This document shows positions 27,297 through 36,040 of a DNA stretch of 49,420 bases, piece by piece. The stretch covers positions 1-49,420 of the forward strand of contig NZ_JNWK01000080.1 in NCBI RefSeq assembly GCF_000716445.1, written 5' to 3'. A program made the position numbers and the translations under genes. The notes under the pieces were generated by a model. It did not search any database and was not told where the DNA came from. It saw only the letters and a list, made by a program, of their open reading frames with translations. Position 1 is the first letter of the stretch. Each line of letters starts with the position of its first letter. The DNA is from Streptomyces wedmorensis. GTDB taxonomy: Bacteria; Actinomycetota; Actinomycetes; Streptomycetales; Streptomycetaceae.

Positions 27297-28199
27297 TCAG
27301 GCCGGGATGCGGGCTCCCGCGCCGCTGACCCTGATCCGCCGGTCACCCGCCCGCAGTTCCACCGTCAGGACACCGGGACGTCCCATGTCCTCACCCTGAT
27401 GAAGGGTGAGGACTGTCGCCTCCGGCACGAGTCCGAGCTCGCGGAGGTACGCGCCCAACGCGGCGGCCGCCGCCCCGGTCGCCGGGTCCTCCACCACCCC
27501 GCCCACGGGGAACGGGTCGCGCACGTGGAAGATCCCCGCATCGGCGCGCCACACCAACTGCACCGTCGTCAGGTCCAGCCGGTGCATCAGGGCCTCCAGG
27601 CGAGCGAAGTCGTACGCCAGGAGGCCCAGGCGCTCGCGGGTCGCGGCGGCCAGGATCAGATGGCGGGCGCCCGCGAAGGCGACACGGGGAGGAAACGCCG
27701 GATCGAGGTCGCCGGCCGGCCAGTCGAGGGCGGCGAGTGCCTCGGCCAGGTCCTCGGCCGCGATCTCCTCGACGTACGGCTCGACGCTGGTGAGCGTGGC
27801 CAGCAGCGCGCCGCCCTCCCGCGTCACGGTGACCGGCACGATCCCGGCGGGCGTGGTGAACACCAGGTCCCCGGGGCCGATGCGCTCACCGAGGGCCACG
27901 GCCGTCGCGACGGTGGCGTGCCCGCAGAAGGGCACCTCCGCCTTGGGGCTGAAGTAGCGGATGGTGTACGCGCGCCCGGCGTCCGATGCGCCGCCGGAAC
28001 CCGCTTCGCCGGACGGAGCCGACGGAGCCGCTGTCAGGAACGCGCTCTCGCTGTAGCCGACGTCGGCGGCGATCGCCAGCATCTCCTCGTCGCCGAGGCC
28101 CGTGGCGTCGAGGACGATTCCGGCGGGATTGCCTCCCTCGGGATCGTCGGAGAAGGCGGTGTAACGCAGGACCTCGGAGGTTGCCCGTACGGAATTCAT
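27297..28199 (-). CDS. PhzF family isomerase/epimerase-like protein
   Basis: 300 residues with the two-fold PhzF layout: EVLRYTAFSDDPEGGNPAGIVLD at the start (GNPAG motif), YSESAFL with the conserved catalytic Glu of PhzF, FSPKAEVPFCGHATVATA (the GH-A-T block) and in the second half VGGVVEDPATGAAAAALGAYL. The family includes PhzF of phenazine synthesis and many enzymes of unknown substrate. No phenazine genes are nearby, so the substrate is unknown. The ATG at 28199 gives standard length but its ribosome site is poor. Confidence 0.9.
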   Translation of the reverse strand: MNSVRATSEVLRYTAFSDDPEGGNPAGIVLDATGLGDEEMLAIAADVGYSESAFLTAAPSAPSGEAGSGGASDAGRAYTIRYFSPKAEVPFCGHATVATAVALGERIGPGDLVFTTPAGIVPVTVTREGGALLATLTSVEPYVEEIAAEDLAEALAALDWPAGDLDPAFPPRVAFAGARHLILAAATRERLGLLAYDFARLEALMHRLDLTTVQLVWRADAGIFHVRDPFPVGGVVEDPATGAAAAALGAYLRELGLVPEATVLTLHQGEDMGRPGVLTVELRAGDRRIRVSGAGARIPA

Positions 28200-28598
28200 G
28201 CCGGGGGAACGGCACACGGCCTCGGTTTGATTCCCCGGCTCAGGGGCCATGCCGGCATCCCGTACCCGCACAGCTCCCAGCCGCCGCTGATGGACAGCGC
28301 GGATCGGGGTACACGGGCGGGCATGCCGACGAAGACCGAACGCCTCACGCCCTTGCGGGCCGCCCCGGGCCACAAGCCCGCGCACGCACGCGTCACACCG
28401 CCTTGGGCCACGCGCGCGTCAGGCCGCCCCGTGACGCGTAGCCGCTCCACGCCACACGAGCGCCTGAGATCGGGACCGCGACGCACCGACTCTTCACCGC
28501 GGCCCGATGCCATGTCAGAAGCCTTTCGGAGCACGGTCATCACGGAGGATGAGGGAAGCAGAACGACGCCCACACTCCGTCCCGCGCGAGGAGCCCCT
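28200..28598. other. intergenic region
   Basis: About 400 bases between divergent genes. No gene, hairpin or convincing promoter pair is seen. One GGGGTAC sequence near 28306 lacks a matching -35 box. Confidence 0.3.
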
Positions 28599-28907
28599 AT
28601 GACCACCTTCGTCGTCACCGTTCCCGGCACGTTCACCTCGGACATCACCGACTCCGAGCGCGCCGCCCTCGAACGGGAGCTGGCCCCCCACCACACTGAC
28701 GTGAGCGAGAGCGAAGGCGTGAACCTGCTGACGCTGAACGAGGACGGCACGTTCGCCATCCGGCTGGAGGTCGAGGCCGCCGACCGTTACGAGGCGAAAC
28801 TGGACGCGACGAGGCTCGTCTCGGCCGCACTGGGGGAGGCGGGAATCGCGGAAACCGACGCCCCGCTCGCGCCGCCGGCCGTCACCGGCATCGACAGCGA
28901 TATCTGA
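28599..28907 (+). CDS. hypothetical protein, ferredoxin-like alpha/beta pattern
   Basis: 102 residues starting MTTFVVTVPGTFTSDITDSER, with alternating strands and helices (VNLLTLNEDGTFAIRLEVEA, DRYEAKLDATRLVSAALGEAG). No catalytic motif or known family is recognised; the pattern suggests a small alpha/beta sandwich. GAGGAG at 28588-28593 lies 5 bases before the ATG. Acidic overall; probably cytoplasmic. Confidence 0.7.
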   Translation: MTTFVVTVPGTFTSDITDSERAALERELAPHHTDVSESEGVNLLTLNEDGTFAIRLEVEAADRYEAKLDATRLVSAALGEAGIAETDAPLAPPAVTGIDSDI

Positions 28908-28930
28908 CGTACCGATGAGCGGTCGCCCCG

Positions 28931-28955
28931 GCTTACACGGCCGATGCGGGGGCAT
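28931..28955 (+). promoter_or_regulatory. possible SigB-type promoter
   Basis: GCTT (28931-28934), 15 bases, GGGCAT (28950-28955), two mismatches from the SigB-type consensus, 32 bases before the small membrane protein at 28987. Confidence 0.3.
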
Positions 28956-28986
28956 ACGGACAGCACCCTTCGAGAGGAGCCTGTTC

Positions 28987-29160
28987 ATGCTTGGCATAGT
29001 TGCGGCGGTGCTGTTCTTCATCGCCTTCCTGATCAACGCGGCGGTCATCAGCACCAACGACACGTTCTCCTCGACGAACGTGATGCTGCTCGGGCTGACT
29101 GCCCTGGCTCTGCAGGTGGCGGGCATCGGTGCCGGCCGGGGCGTCGGACGGCGTTCCTGA
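28987..29160 (+). CDS. small two-helix membrane protein
   Basis: 57 residues: MLGIVAAVLFFIAFLINAA, a short polar turn with STNDTFSSTNV, then a second helix LLGLTALALQVAGIGAG and a basic tail. GAGAGGAG at 28972-28979 gives a strong ribosome site. Such short proteins are common in Streptomyces and mostly uncharacterised. A terminator follows at 29228. Confidence 0.75.
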   Translation: MLGIVAAVLFFIAFLINAAVISTNDTFSSTNVMLLGLTALALQVAGIGAGRGVGRRS

Positions 29161-29227
29161 CTGCCGTGCCGGGCGTCGTGAACGGCGGAGGGACCACCAG
29201 GACGCGCCTCGGCCACCTGTGACGGTT

Positions 29228-29263
29228 AGGGCCTGTCCGGCGGATCAGGGCCGGACAGGCCCT
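29228..29263. terminator. bidirectional terminator
   Basis: 13-bp perfect arms AGGGCCTGTCCGG (29228-29240) and CCGGACAGGCCCT (29251-29263), loop of 10, between convergent genes. Confidence 0.8.
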
Positions 29264-29290
29264 GGGCGGCGGTAGCCGAGAGGCACCCCG

Positions 29291-31708
29291 TCATGGGGTG
29301 GAAGGTCCGATCATCCTGGTCTGCCAGCTTCCGCCGTCCACCTGGTACACCGTCAGTCGGCGGTTGACGGGGTCGCCGCCGTTGAAGGCGACGCGGCCGG
29401 TGACGCCGTCGAAGGCCAGCTGCTCGACGGCTCGCGGCAGTTCCGCCCGGATGCCGTCGGCGAGTGTGCCGCCCTCCGGCTTCGCGACGGCCTTCACCGC
29501 TTCGATGAGGGCCCAGGTCGCGTCATAGGCGTAGGGGCCGTACCAGCCGGGCGGCTGGGAGTAGCCCGCTTCGCCGTACCGGGTCAGGAAGTCGCGTCCC
29601 GCCGCCGAATCCGTCGCGGGTGCGCCGATCTGGGTCGCGAGGTCGCCGTCGGCCCGAGGGTTGCCCGTGAGGTACTGCTGGTCGAAGATGCCGTCGCCAC
29701 CCATCAGGGGGATGTCCACTCCCGCCTGCTTGAGCTGCTGGGACAACGGTGCCGCGGTGTCGTAGTAGCCGCCGAAGTAGACGGCTTCGGCGCCCGAGGA
29801 CCGCACCCTGACGGCGAGGCCCGCGAAGGAGCGTTCCGCGGGATCCACCTGCTCGGTGCCGACGACGGTCCCCCCGAGCTTCTTCCACTGGGCCGTGAGG
29901 CCGGAGGTGAGGGCGGTGCCGTGGCTGCTCGCGTCGTCGACGACGTAGAGCTTGGTCTTCCCGGCCCCGTGCAGGTACCGGGCGGCGAACGGCCCCTGGT
30001 CGACATCCGTGCCGATCGTCCGGAAGTAGGTGGAGTACGGACGGACGCGGGTGCCCGACGCCCAGCCGGGGCCCAGTGTCAGGGCCGGGTCGGTGTTGCC
30101 CGGTGACACGTTGACGACGCCCGCGCGTGACAGCGCCGGCACCAGAGTGCGGGCGACGCCGGAGTTGAGCGGGCCGACCACCCCCACCAGTTTGTCGTCG
30201 GACACGAGCCGGGCGGCGTTGGCCGCGCCCTTGGCGGGGTCGGCTTCGTCGTCCACGGCCGTGATCTCGAAGGTCACACCGGGGACGTGACCGGTTTCGT
30301 TGGCGGTCCTGACCGCCAGTTCGGCGGAGTTCCTGATACCGGCGCCCATCGAGGAGAGTCCGCCGCTGAGGGGTGCGTCCACCCCGATCCTCACCGTGAC
30401 GGAGGACGCCGCCGGCCCGCTGCCCCCCGCCCCGCCGCCGCTCCGTGCGTCGTCGTCGCGGGTGAGGGACCAGGTCAGGAAGGATCCCGTGGCGAGCACG
30501 GCGAGCGCCGTGCCCAGGACCGCGGAGCGCCGGGTGAGACCCCGCCCTCCCGCGGACACCCCGTCTCCCCGCTCCGATCGAGCTGTCGCGCCGAGCGTGC
30601 GCCGCTGCTCGTCCGGGGTCACGACGACCGGCGGGGCCGTCGGTCGGTCCGGCACGGGGTGACGCGGGGGGCCCGCGTCGGCCCCGGAGGAGTCCGGGAC
30701 CGTGGGGGTCGCCACGGAAGGTGCCGACGAGGGAGCCTGCTTCGGCATCGTCGGGGCGGAGGAGGGCTCCACCGCCGCGTCCGGTGCCGGATCCGCCGTC
30801 GGACCGGGGGTCGGAACCGGTCGGCTGTCCGGCTCGGATTCCCGTGCGGGGCCGTGCCCGTGGGGCGCGTCGGGGAGGGACGGGGCGGACATCAGTACGC
30901 CCCTGAGCATCTCAGCCGCTTCCGCGGCGCCCACGCGTCGTGCCGGGTCCTTGGTGAGGAGGGCGTCCAGCACGGGCGCGAGCGGGCCGGCGTGGACCGG
31001 CGGCCGGTGCGGGCGGGTGAACACGGCCACCGCGAGGGCGTGGAGACCCTCCGCCTCGAACGGGGGGTGCCCCTCGACGGCGTGGTACAAGGTGGCGCCG
31101 AGCGCCCACAGGTCGTTGGCCGGGGTCGGGCGCTTGCCGTCCAGCTGCTCCGGCGGCATGTACTGCGGCGTGCCGATGACGATCCCGCTGTGGCTCAGCT
31201 TGGTCGTGGCGTCCGCGAGGTGGGCGATGCCGAAGTCGGTCAGGACGACACGGTCCTTGGCCAGGAGCACGTTGTCCGGCTTGATGTCGCGGTGGACGAT
31301 CCGAGCCTCGTGCGCCGCGGTCAGCGCGTCGAGGACGGCGGCGCCGATCTCGGCCACACGCCGTACGGGCAGTCGGCCACGGCTGCGGATCGCGGCGGCC
31401 AGGGACTGGCCACGGACCAGCTCCATGACGATGACCGGGGCACCGTGATGCTCCACGACGTCATGGACGGTGATGACCCCCGGATGGCTGAGAGTGACCG
31501 CGGCGCGCGCCTCGCCCGTGAACCGCCGGAGCAGCGCCTCACGGGCGTCGTCGTCCATGCCCGGTGGGAAGAGGATTTCCTTGACGGCGACTTCGCGTCC
31601 GAAGAGCTGCTGGTCAAGACCACGCCAGACCCGGCCCATGCCGCCTTGGCCGATACGTTCGACCAGTTGGTACCGGCCGGCGATGAGTTCGTGGTTCTGC
31701 TCGGTCAC
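29291..31708 (-). CDS. receptor-like Ser/Thr protein kinase fused to a periplasmic-binding domain
   Basis: About 805 residues from GTG 31708. Residues 10-270 are a PknB-type kinase: GQGGMGRVW, Lys43, HRDIKPDN (139-146), DFG (158-160) and PPEQ. A Pro-rich linker (about 280-370) and one membrane helix (about 395-414, RRSAVLGTALAVLATGSFLTW) lead to an extracellular domain (about 437-805) of the Leu/Ile/Val-binding type (Peripla_BP_6): VRIGVDAPLSGGLSSMGAG, DDEADPAKGAANAARL, VGVVGPLNSGVA. This is a one-piece receptor kinase with an ABC-transporter-type ligand-binding ectodomain. The start overlaps the stop of a small upstream frame (GTGA), and TAGAGT 7 bases before it could also serve a leaderless transcript. 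Confidence 0.9.
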   Translation of the reverse strand: MTEQNHELIAGRYQLVERIGQGGMGRVWRGLDQQLFGREVAVKEILFPPGMDDDAREALLRRFTGEARAAVTLSHPGVITVHDVVEHHGAPVIVMELVRGQSLAAAIRSRGRLPVRRVAEIGAAVLDALTAAHEARIVHRDIKPDNVLLAKDRVVLTDFGIAHLADATTKLSHSGIVIGTPQYMPPEQLDGKRPTPANDLWALGATLYHAVEGHPPFEAEGLHALAVAVFTRPHRPPVHAGPLAPVLDALLTKDPARRVGAAEAAEMLRGVLMSAPSLPDAPHGHGPARESEPDSRPVPTPGPTADPAPDAAVEPSSAPTMPKQAPSSAPSVATPTVPDSSGADAGPPRHPVPDRPTAPPVVVTPDEQRRTLGATARSERGDGVSAGGRGLTRRSAVLGTALAVLATGSFLTWSLTRDDDARSGGGAGGSGPAASSVTVRIGVDAPLSGGLSSMGAGIRNSAELAVRTANETGHVPGVTFEITAVDDEADPAKGAANAARLVSDDKLVGVVGPLNSGVARTLVPALSRAGVVNVSPGNTDPALTLGPGWASGTRVRPYSTYFRTIGTDVDQGPFAARYLHGAGKTKLYVVDDASSHGTALTSGLTAQWKKLGGTVVGTEQVDPAERSFAGLAVRVRSSGAEAVYFGGYYDTAAPLSQQLKQAGVDIPLMGGDGIFDQQYLTGNPRADGDLATQIGAPATDSAAGRDFLTRYGEAGYSQPPGWYGPYAYDATWALIEAVKAVAKPEGGTLADGIRAELPRAVEQLAFDGVTGRVAFNGGDPVNRRLTVYQVDGGSWQTRMIGPSTP

Positions 31709-31887
31709 GCGCACACTCTAGGTCCCGATGAGCCGAGCAGGTGACGGAAAGACGGCTTGATCACGCCCTTCGCGGCGAAGGCGGCGTTCTCGGCGGTCCG
31801 CCTCCGGTGGACGGCCGCCCGCTCCTTGACCGCGTCGGGCGCGGAGGCGGCCACGACCGTGGCCGCCGGGCTCCGGTGTCGGATCAC
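31705..31887 (-). CDS. possible 60-residue protein coupled to the kinase
   Basis: From GTG 31887 a 60-residue frame reads helix-like text with AVHRRRTAENAAFAAKGVIK and PSFRHLLG, and its TGA overlaps the kinase start (GTGA). Codon use is gene-like, but there is no ribosome site. It fills most of the gap between the phosphoesterase and the kinase. It may be a small gene, or the end of a decayed one, whose translation carries over into the kinase. Confidence 0.35.
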   Translation of the reverse strand: MIRHRSPAATVVAASAPDAVKERAAVHRRRTAENAAFAAKGVIKPSFRHLLGSSGPRVCA

Positions 31888-31912
31888 CGTCCGCGCCCAA
31901 GGAAAGGACGAC

Positions 31913-33133
31913 TTACGGCGAGGTGGACCGCTCCGGGGAGCGGAGCACGAGCAAGGTGATCTCGCTGGGGGCGAAGACGCGGAAGGGCGGGCCCCAGAAG
32001 CCGGTGCCGCGGCTGGTGTAGAGGAGGGTGCGAGCGCCGTGGTGGCTGAGGCCTGCGACGACGGGCTGGTCGAGGCGGACCAAGTGGTGGAAGGGCCAGA
32101 TCTGACCGCCGTGGGTGTGGCCGGAGAGCTGGAGGTCGATTCCGTGGGCCGCCGCCCGGTCGACGAACTTGGGCTGGTGGGCGAGCAGGAGGACGGGCAG
32201 GTCGGGATCGGCGCCCTGGAGGGCTCCGGCGAGGTGGGCTCGGTGACCCGCCAGTCCGGAGGACTCGGCGGTGACGTCGTCGACACCTGCGACCACGAGG
32301 GTGTCACCGCCGCGTTCGAGCAGCAGATGACGGTTGCGCAGCGGCTCCCAGCCGAGCTCGTCCATCAGGTCGACCCAGCCCTGGGCCTCGCTGTAGTACT
32401 CGTGGTTGCCGGTGACGTAGACCCGGGCCCGCGTCGCCCGCACGGTGCCCAGGGGAGCGGCCTGGGCGCGACGGCGTTCGGCCGTGCCGTCCGCGATGTC
32501 ACCGGTGTGGCACACCAGATCGGCTTCCAGGCCGTTGACCGTCTCGCAGACCCGTGCCGACCAGCGGGCGCGGTCGAGCGGACCGTAGTGGGTGTCGGTG
32601 ATCAGAACGACCCGGGTGCCGTCCAGCCCGGCTCCCAGACGCGGGAGCGGCACGTCGAGTCGGCGCACGCGCGGCACGCGTCGGGCCTCGGCGTACCCCC
32701 ATGCGAGCAATACGGCGGCTGTGCAGAGGACGGTCCAGGTGACGATGCGCGCCCGGTCCTGTCCGTCACCGACACCGGCCACGGTCAGGACGAGCCGCAG
32801 CGGGACACCCAGCAGAACGGACCAGGTGAACAGGACCCAGATGCCGCCCAGCAGCGTGTCACCGACGATCGCCGCCCGGTCCTGCTGGCGGCGACCGTGG
32901 CCGCGTGCCATCGCAAGCGGCATTCCGGTCAGGCCGAGGGCGAAGAGCGCGGTGCCGGTCAGTGCGACGGGGAGCGGCCAGCGCTGACCGGTGTGCAGGA
33001 GAACCCAGCACGGCACGGCCCACAGCAGGAGGGGGGCGATCAAGGGGAGGTAGCGCATCAGGCGCCGCAATCGGCTCCGTGAGGCTCCTTGCGCCTCCTG
33101 GGCGGCGGATCGGGTGTTGCTGATCTCTGTCAC
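31913..33133 (-). CDS. membrane-anchored calcineurin-type metallophosphoesterase
   Basis: 406 residues. Four N-terminal membrane helices (about 25-150) precede the catalytic domain (about 175-400) with the complete two-metal motif set: ITDTHYG (D-x-H), CHTGDIADG, VTGNHEYY, LLLAHQP and LSGHTHGGQI. This is the layout of YkuE/YaeI-type membrane phosphoesterases; the substrate could be a nucleotide or a phospholipid-linked phosphate. GTG 33133 follows AGGAGGGG. It precedes the receptor kinase on the same strand. The active site would sit on one membrane face after the last helix. Confidence 0.92.
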   Translation of the reverse strand: MTEISNTRSAAQEAQGASRSRLRRLMRYLPLIAPLLLWAVPCWVLLHTGQRWPLPVALTGTALFALGLTGMPLAMARGHGRRQQDRAAIVGDTLLGGIWVLFTWSVLLGVPLRLVLTVAGVGDGQDRARIVTWTVLCTAAVLLAWGYAEARRVPRVRRLDVPLPRLGAGLDGTRVVLITDTHYGPLDRARWSARVCETVNGLEADLVCHTGDIADGTAERRRAQAAPLGTVRATRARVYVTGNHEYYSEAQGWVDLMDELGWEPLRNRHLLLERGGDTLVVAGVDDVTAESSGLAGHRAHLAGALQGADPDLPVLLLAHQPKFVDRAAAHGIDLQLSGHTHGGQIWPFHHLVRLDQPVVAGLSHHGARTLLYTSRGTGFWGPPFRVFAPSEITLLVLRSPERSTSP

Positions 33134-33359
33134 GCTTCCCCTCCTGAGGTCCGGTCCGGCGGACCGTGCGAGTGGCGGCGCCGGGTGACGGCAGCGGCAC
33201 ATTCGTCGTGCCGGCCATCCGCCGGTGGCCTCGACCCGAGCCGCCGCCCACGCCCTGATTCTGCTCCTGCCTTGCTTGCCGGAGTCTCTTGGACCCCATT
33301 GTCCGCCGTGGGGGACCGGGCGACCCGCCGCGCAGGTCGTCACCCCGCGGCCACGACCG

Positions 33360-33450
33360 GTCTTCCCCCACTGCGCGGCAAAGGACGCCCTGGCCCCCCA
33401 CCGCATCCTGAACCCCGGCGTCCTGCTCGACCGACAGGACGAGGTGGGAG
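33360..33450 (+). pseudogene. relic of an FAD-linked oxidase C-terminus
   Basis: One plus frame reads AAKDALAPHRILNPGVLLD at 33378-33434. The block A-L-D/A-P-x-x-I-L-N-P-G is the highly typical end of FAD-linked oxidases of the glycolate/lactate oxidase type. Nothing upstream in any frame continues the family, and no stop follows where expected. It lies in the otherwise gene-free stretch 33134-33595 between the phosphoesterase and the NHL fragment. Confidence 0.4.
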
Positions 33451-33595
33451 GACGGCGGTGGGGCCGTGCCGCCATGTGTGCTTCGCCTTCGTGGGGCGGG
33501 GTCCCCGCGAGGGCGGGCGGCCGGCACCCGGCGCCGCGGGTCGCCGTCATGCATCCGTCCCGGACATCGGAGTGGCCCCGGGGAGGGCGAGCGGC

Positions 33596-34042
33596 GTGGT
33601 TCCCGCATCTTCCGGCGCCACTTCCTGGGGTCGGCGCAGGTACGGCAGTGGGCCCCTGTACGTGTCCGACTACGGCGGCAACCGGGTCGTCGCCCTGCCC
33701 ACGAGAGGCGGAGATCAGACACCCGTGCCCTTCGAGGGTCTCGTACGGCCGACGGGCATGGTCTGGGACGCTTCGGGCCGCCTCTACGTGTCGGACACCG
33801 GCAACAACCGCGTGGTCGTGAGGGCGGGGTACGGCGGTGGCCAGTCCACCGTCCCCACCGACGGCTTGTCGCGTCCCCTGGGGCTCGCCCTCGATCGGGC
33901 CGGGAATCTCTACGTCGCCGACGGCTTCAACAACCGGGTGGTCCGCGTCCAGGAGACGGGCGGTGGTCAGACCACCCTCCCGACCACCGGCCTGAACACG
34001 CCGACGGGCCTTGCCTTCCCACCGATGGGCACCCGCCCCTGA
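33596..34042 (+). pseudogene. NHL-repeat (beta-propeller) fragment
   Basis: About 148 residues with three NHL repeats: LYVSDYGGNRVVALP, LYVSDTGNNRVVVRA, LYVADGFNNRVVRVQ, each followed by a G-x-Q-T/S-x-x-P spacer and a P-x-G-x-x-x-D turn. Such propellers form the sensor domain of PknD-type kinases and of secreted proteins and normally need five or six blades. There is no signal peptide, membrane helix or good start (GTG 33596 is a guess). It is probably the surviving end of a longer gene; a short secreted or cytoplasmic protein is less likely. Confidence 0.55.
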
Positions 34043-34268
34043 AACACCACGATCCGGACCTTCAGGTCATCGCGGTGCGCGACAGGGGCATCGGCCGGTT
34101 CCGGCTCCTGTCGGACTGCCCACGAGCCGCGGGCAGGGGCTTCTCGGCTCCTCGCGGAGGGACTCGTCGGTCCTGGCCGCTACGGGGCCGGTCGTCCCGG
34201 GGTGCGGGGAGCGCGGCCCACCCGCCGCGGGCCGGGACGGGCGGGCCGTGCAGGGGTGTCGACAGGGT

Positions 34269-35390
34269 TCAGTTCCGGGCGTTCAGTTCCGCGACGATCG
34301 AAGCCGGTGTGTGGCCGCTGCCGTCGGACACCCGGTGGAAGTCGACCGAGACGAAGTTCGGGTCGCGACCGCCGGCCGCCGGGCGGCACTGCCGGTCGAT
34401 GCGGTCGCGCAGCTTGGTTCCGTTGTCGAGGGCGGCGTTGATGACCGTGGGTACGTTCCGGTGGTGGCTCATGGTGAAGAGCCGCCGGAAGCCCGGCTCC
34501 TGACGGTCCAACGGCACGTCGGGCCACCGGCTGACGCAGGAGAGGTCGTTGCCGAGGTCTCCGAGGCTCCAGAAGTTGCTGACGGTCCAGGCCTTGTCGT
34601 ACATGACACCCAGGTGTTCACGGTCGGGCGCGTCGCTGAAGACCAGCAGGCGCTTCCCGGAGCCGACGAGGTCGGTCATCCTCGGCCACCCCTGCCGGCG
34701 CACGTTCCACGCGTCGGGCCGGAAGAGCAGCTGGTCGAGGCCGCGTACCCGGCCGAGCGAGTTGCCGAGCTGCTGGGCGCTGACGTAGTCCTCCAGGAAG
34801 ACGGTCACGACTTCCTGGGGGTTCGCCGTGAGGAAGTCCACCACGGTCTGCATGCTGTTCTGGAAGGACTGCCGGGGCAGGGCGTACGTGACCCCGGCGA
34901 AGGTCTTGCACTCGCCGTGGCAGAGGTAGACGTCGCTCGGGTAGCAGTCGCTGCCGAAGCTGATGACGCAGAGCCACGTGCTGCGCTCGTACCAATGGGC
35001 GTCCAGGCTGAGGCCGCGCACCCCGTTGTCGAGCTGGTGGCGTATCGACTCGGACTGGGAAACCGAAGTCCATCGCGAGTCTTCGTAGTTGGTGAACGCG
35101 TTGTGGGTACCGAGGAAGGAGACCTCGTCGAGCCGCCGATCGCCCCAGCGTGCCCGGGCCTGGGCCACGGCCGTGTCGTTCGCGTTCGACGCCGCCGCGG
35201 ACGCTCGGGTCGACGCGGGGGGCGGCGCGGCGCTGGCCAGGGCCGGTATGCCGAGGAGGCTCACCAGAAGGAGGAGGACCACGGAAAGCCGTCCGGCTCT
35301 CCGTGGCGAAGCGGTCCCGACCGAGCGCGGTCCGAACCGTGGGCCCACGTCTGGGTGGGCACTCCGGGGTGACATGTCCATGATTGGCAT
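34269..35390 (-). CDS. secreted PI-PLC X-domain-like phosphodiesterase
   Basis: About 373 residues. The N-terminus has a basic stretch and a hydrophobic core (LSVVLLLLVSLLGIPALASAA, about 33-53) ending in a likely signal-peptidase site. The mature part shows the phosphatidylinositol-specific phospholipase C pattern: SFLGTHNAFTN with the first catalytic His, RGLSLDAHWYE, YLCHGECKTF with the second His, and VVTVFLEDYV. The enzyme would cleave phosphoinositides or similar lipids outside the cell; family members vary in substrate. The start is uncertain (three Met within 6 codons, no ribosome site). It is convergent with the NHL fragment. Confidence 0.8.
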   Translation of the reverse strand: MPIMDMSPRSAHPDVGPRFGPRSVGTASPRRAGRLSVVLLLLVSLLGIPALASAAPPPASTRASAAASNANDTAVAQARARWGDRRLDEVSFLGTHNAFTNYEDSRWTSVSQSESIRHQLDNGVRGLSLDAHWYERSTWLCVISFGSDCYPSDVYLCHGECKTFAGVTYALPRQSFQNSMQTVVDFLTANPQEVVTVFLEDYVSAQQLGNSLGRVRGLDQLLFRPDAWNVRRQGWPRMTDLVGSGKRLLVFSDAPDREHLGVMYDKAWTVSNFWSLGDLGNDLSCVSRWPDVPLDRQEPGFRRLFTMSHHRNVPTVINAALDNGTKLRDRIDRQCRPAAGGRDPNFVSVDFHRVSDGSGHTPASIVAELNARN

Positions 35391-35752
35391 GCGGGGAGCG
35401 TAACGGTTCGACGGTCGATTCGGTCCTATGGGGAACGCAACGGCCGACATTGCGCGACGTGTTCGTGCTTCATGGCCCCTCGCGTCATCCAGAACGACGG
35501 GGGACGGGCCGCGGCAGCCGAGGCGGGCGGAGTTCAGGCAGGAAACGCCTTCCGCCACGCGTGGCGAGGCGAAGGCGCAGATCGAGAACGCTCCTGAGGC
35601 TCATCGCGACAAGCACCCCGGTGAGCCCCGAGACCGCGACGAACCGGCCGCGCACCACGGCCCGGCGGGCCCTCGGCACGTTTCGTGCCCGGCTTCTCGG
35701 CCAGACGCGTGAGTGGAGTCGTTCGGCGAGCGGAGCGAGGGAAAGGGCTGTC
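35391..35752. other. intergenic region between divergent genes
   Basis: About 360 bases. A minus-strand frame has one hydrophobic run (GLTGVLVAMSL) but no start or family, and I see no clear promoter. Nothing else supportable. Confidence 0.3.
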
Positions 35753-36040
35753 ATGTCGAAGGTTTCGCATCTGCCCGGACGGGCGGAGCATCAGTGGGCC
35801 TGGCAGAGGGCGGCCGCGTGCCGCGGCCTGGGTACCGAGGTGTTCTTCCCCCCGGAGGGCGAGCGCGGCAAGAGCCGGGCGATGCGGGAGGAGACCGCCA
35901 AAGCGGTGTGCGGCCGATGTCCCGTACAGGCTCGGTGTCTGCAACACGCCGTCAGCGTGGGCGAGCCGTACGGGGTCTGGGGCGGTCGTACGGTGAGCGA
36001 GCGCCAGGCGTCCGGGGAAACCGACGCGGCCGCGGCGTAG
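35753..36040 (+). CDS. WhiB-family iron-sulfur regulator
   Basis: 95 residues with cluster cysteines at 23, 53, 56 and 62 (AACRG, CGRC, C), the turn GVWGG at 74-78 and a short C-terminus (RTVSERQASGETD) that is less basic than in most WhiB proteins, so DNA binding may rely on a partner such as a sigma factor. The spacing VFFPPEGERGKSRAMREETAK fits the family. GGGAAAGGG lies upstream of the ATG. It is not adjacent to the hub's WhiB. Confidence 0.9.
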   Translation: MSKVSHLPGRAEHQWAWQRAAACRGLGTEVFFPPEGERGKSRAMREETAKAVCGRCPVQARCLQHAVSVGEPYGVWGGRTVSERQASGETDAAAA

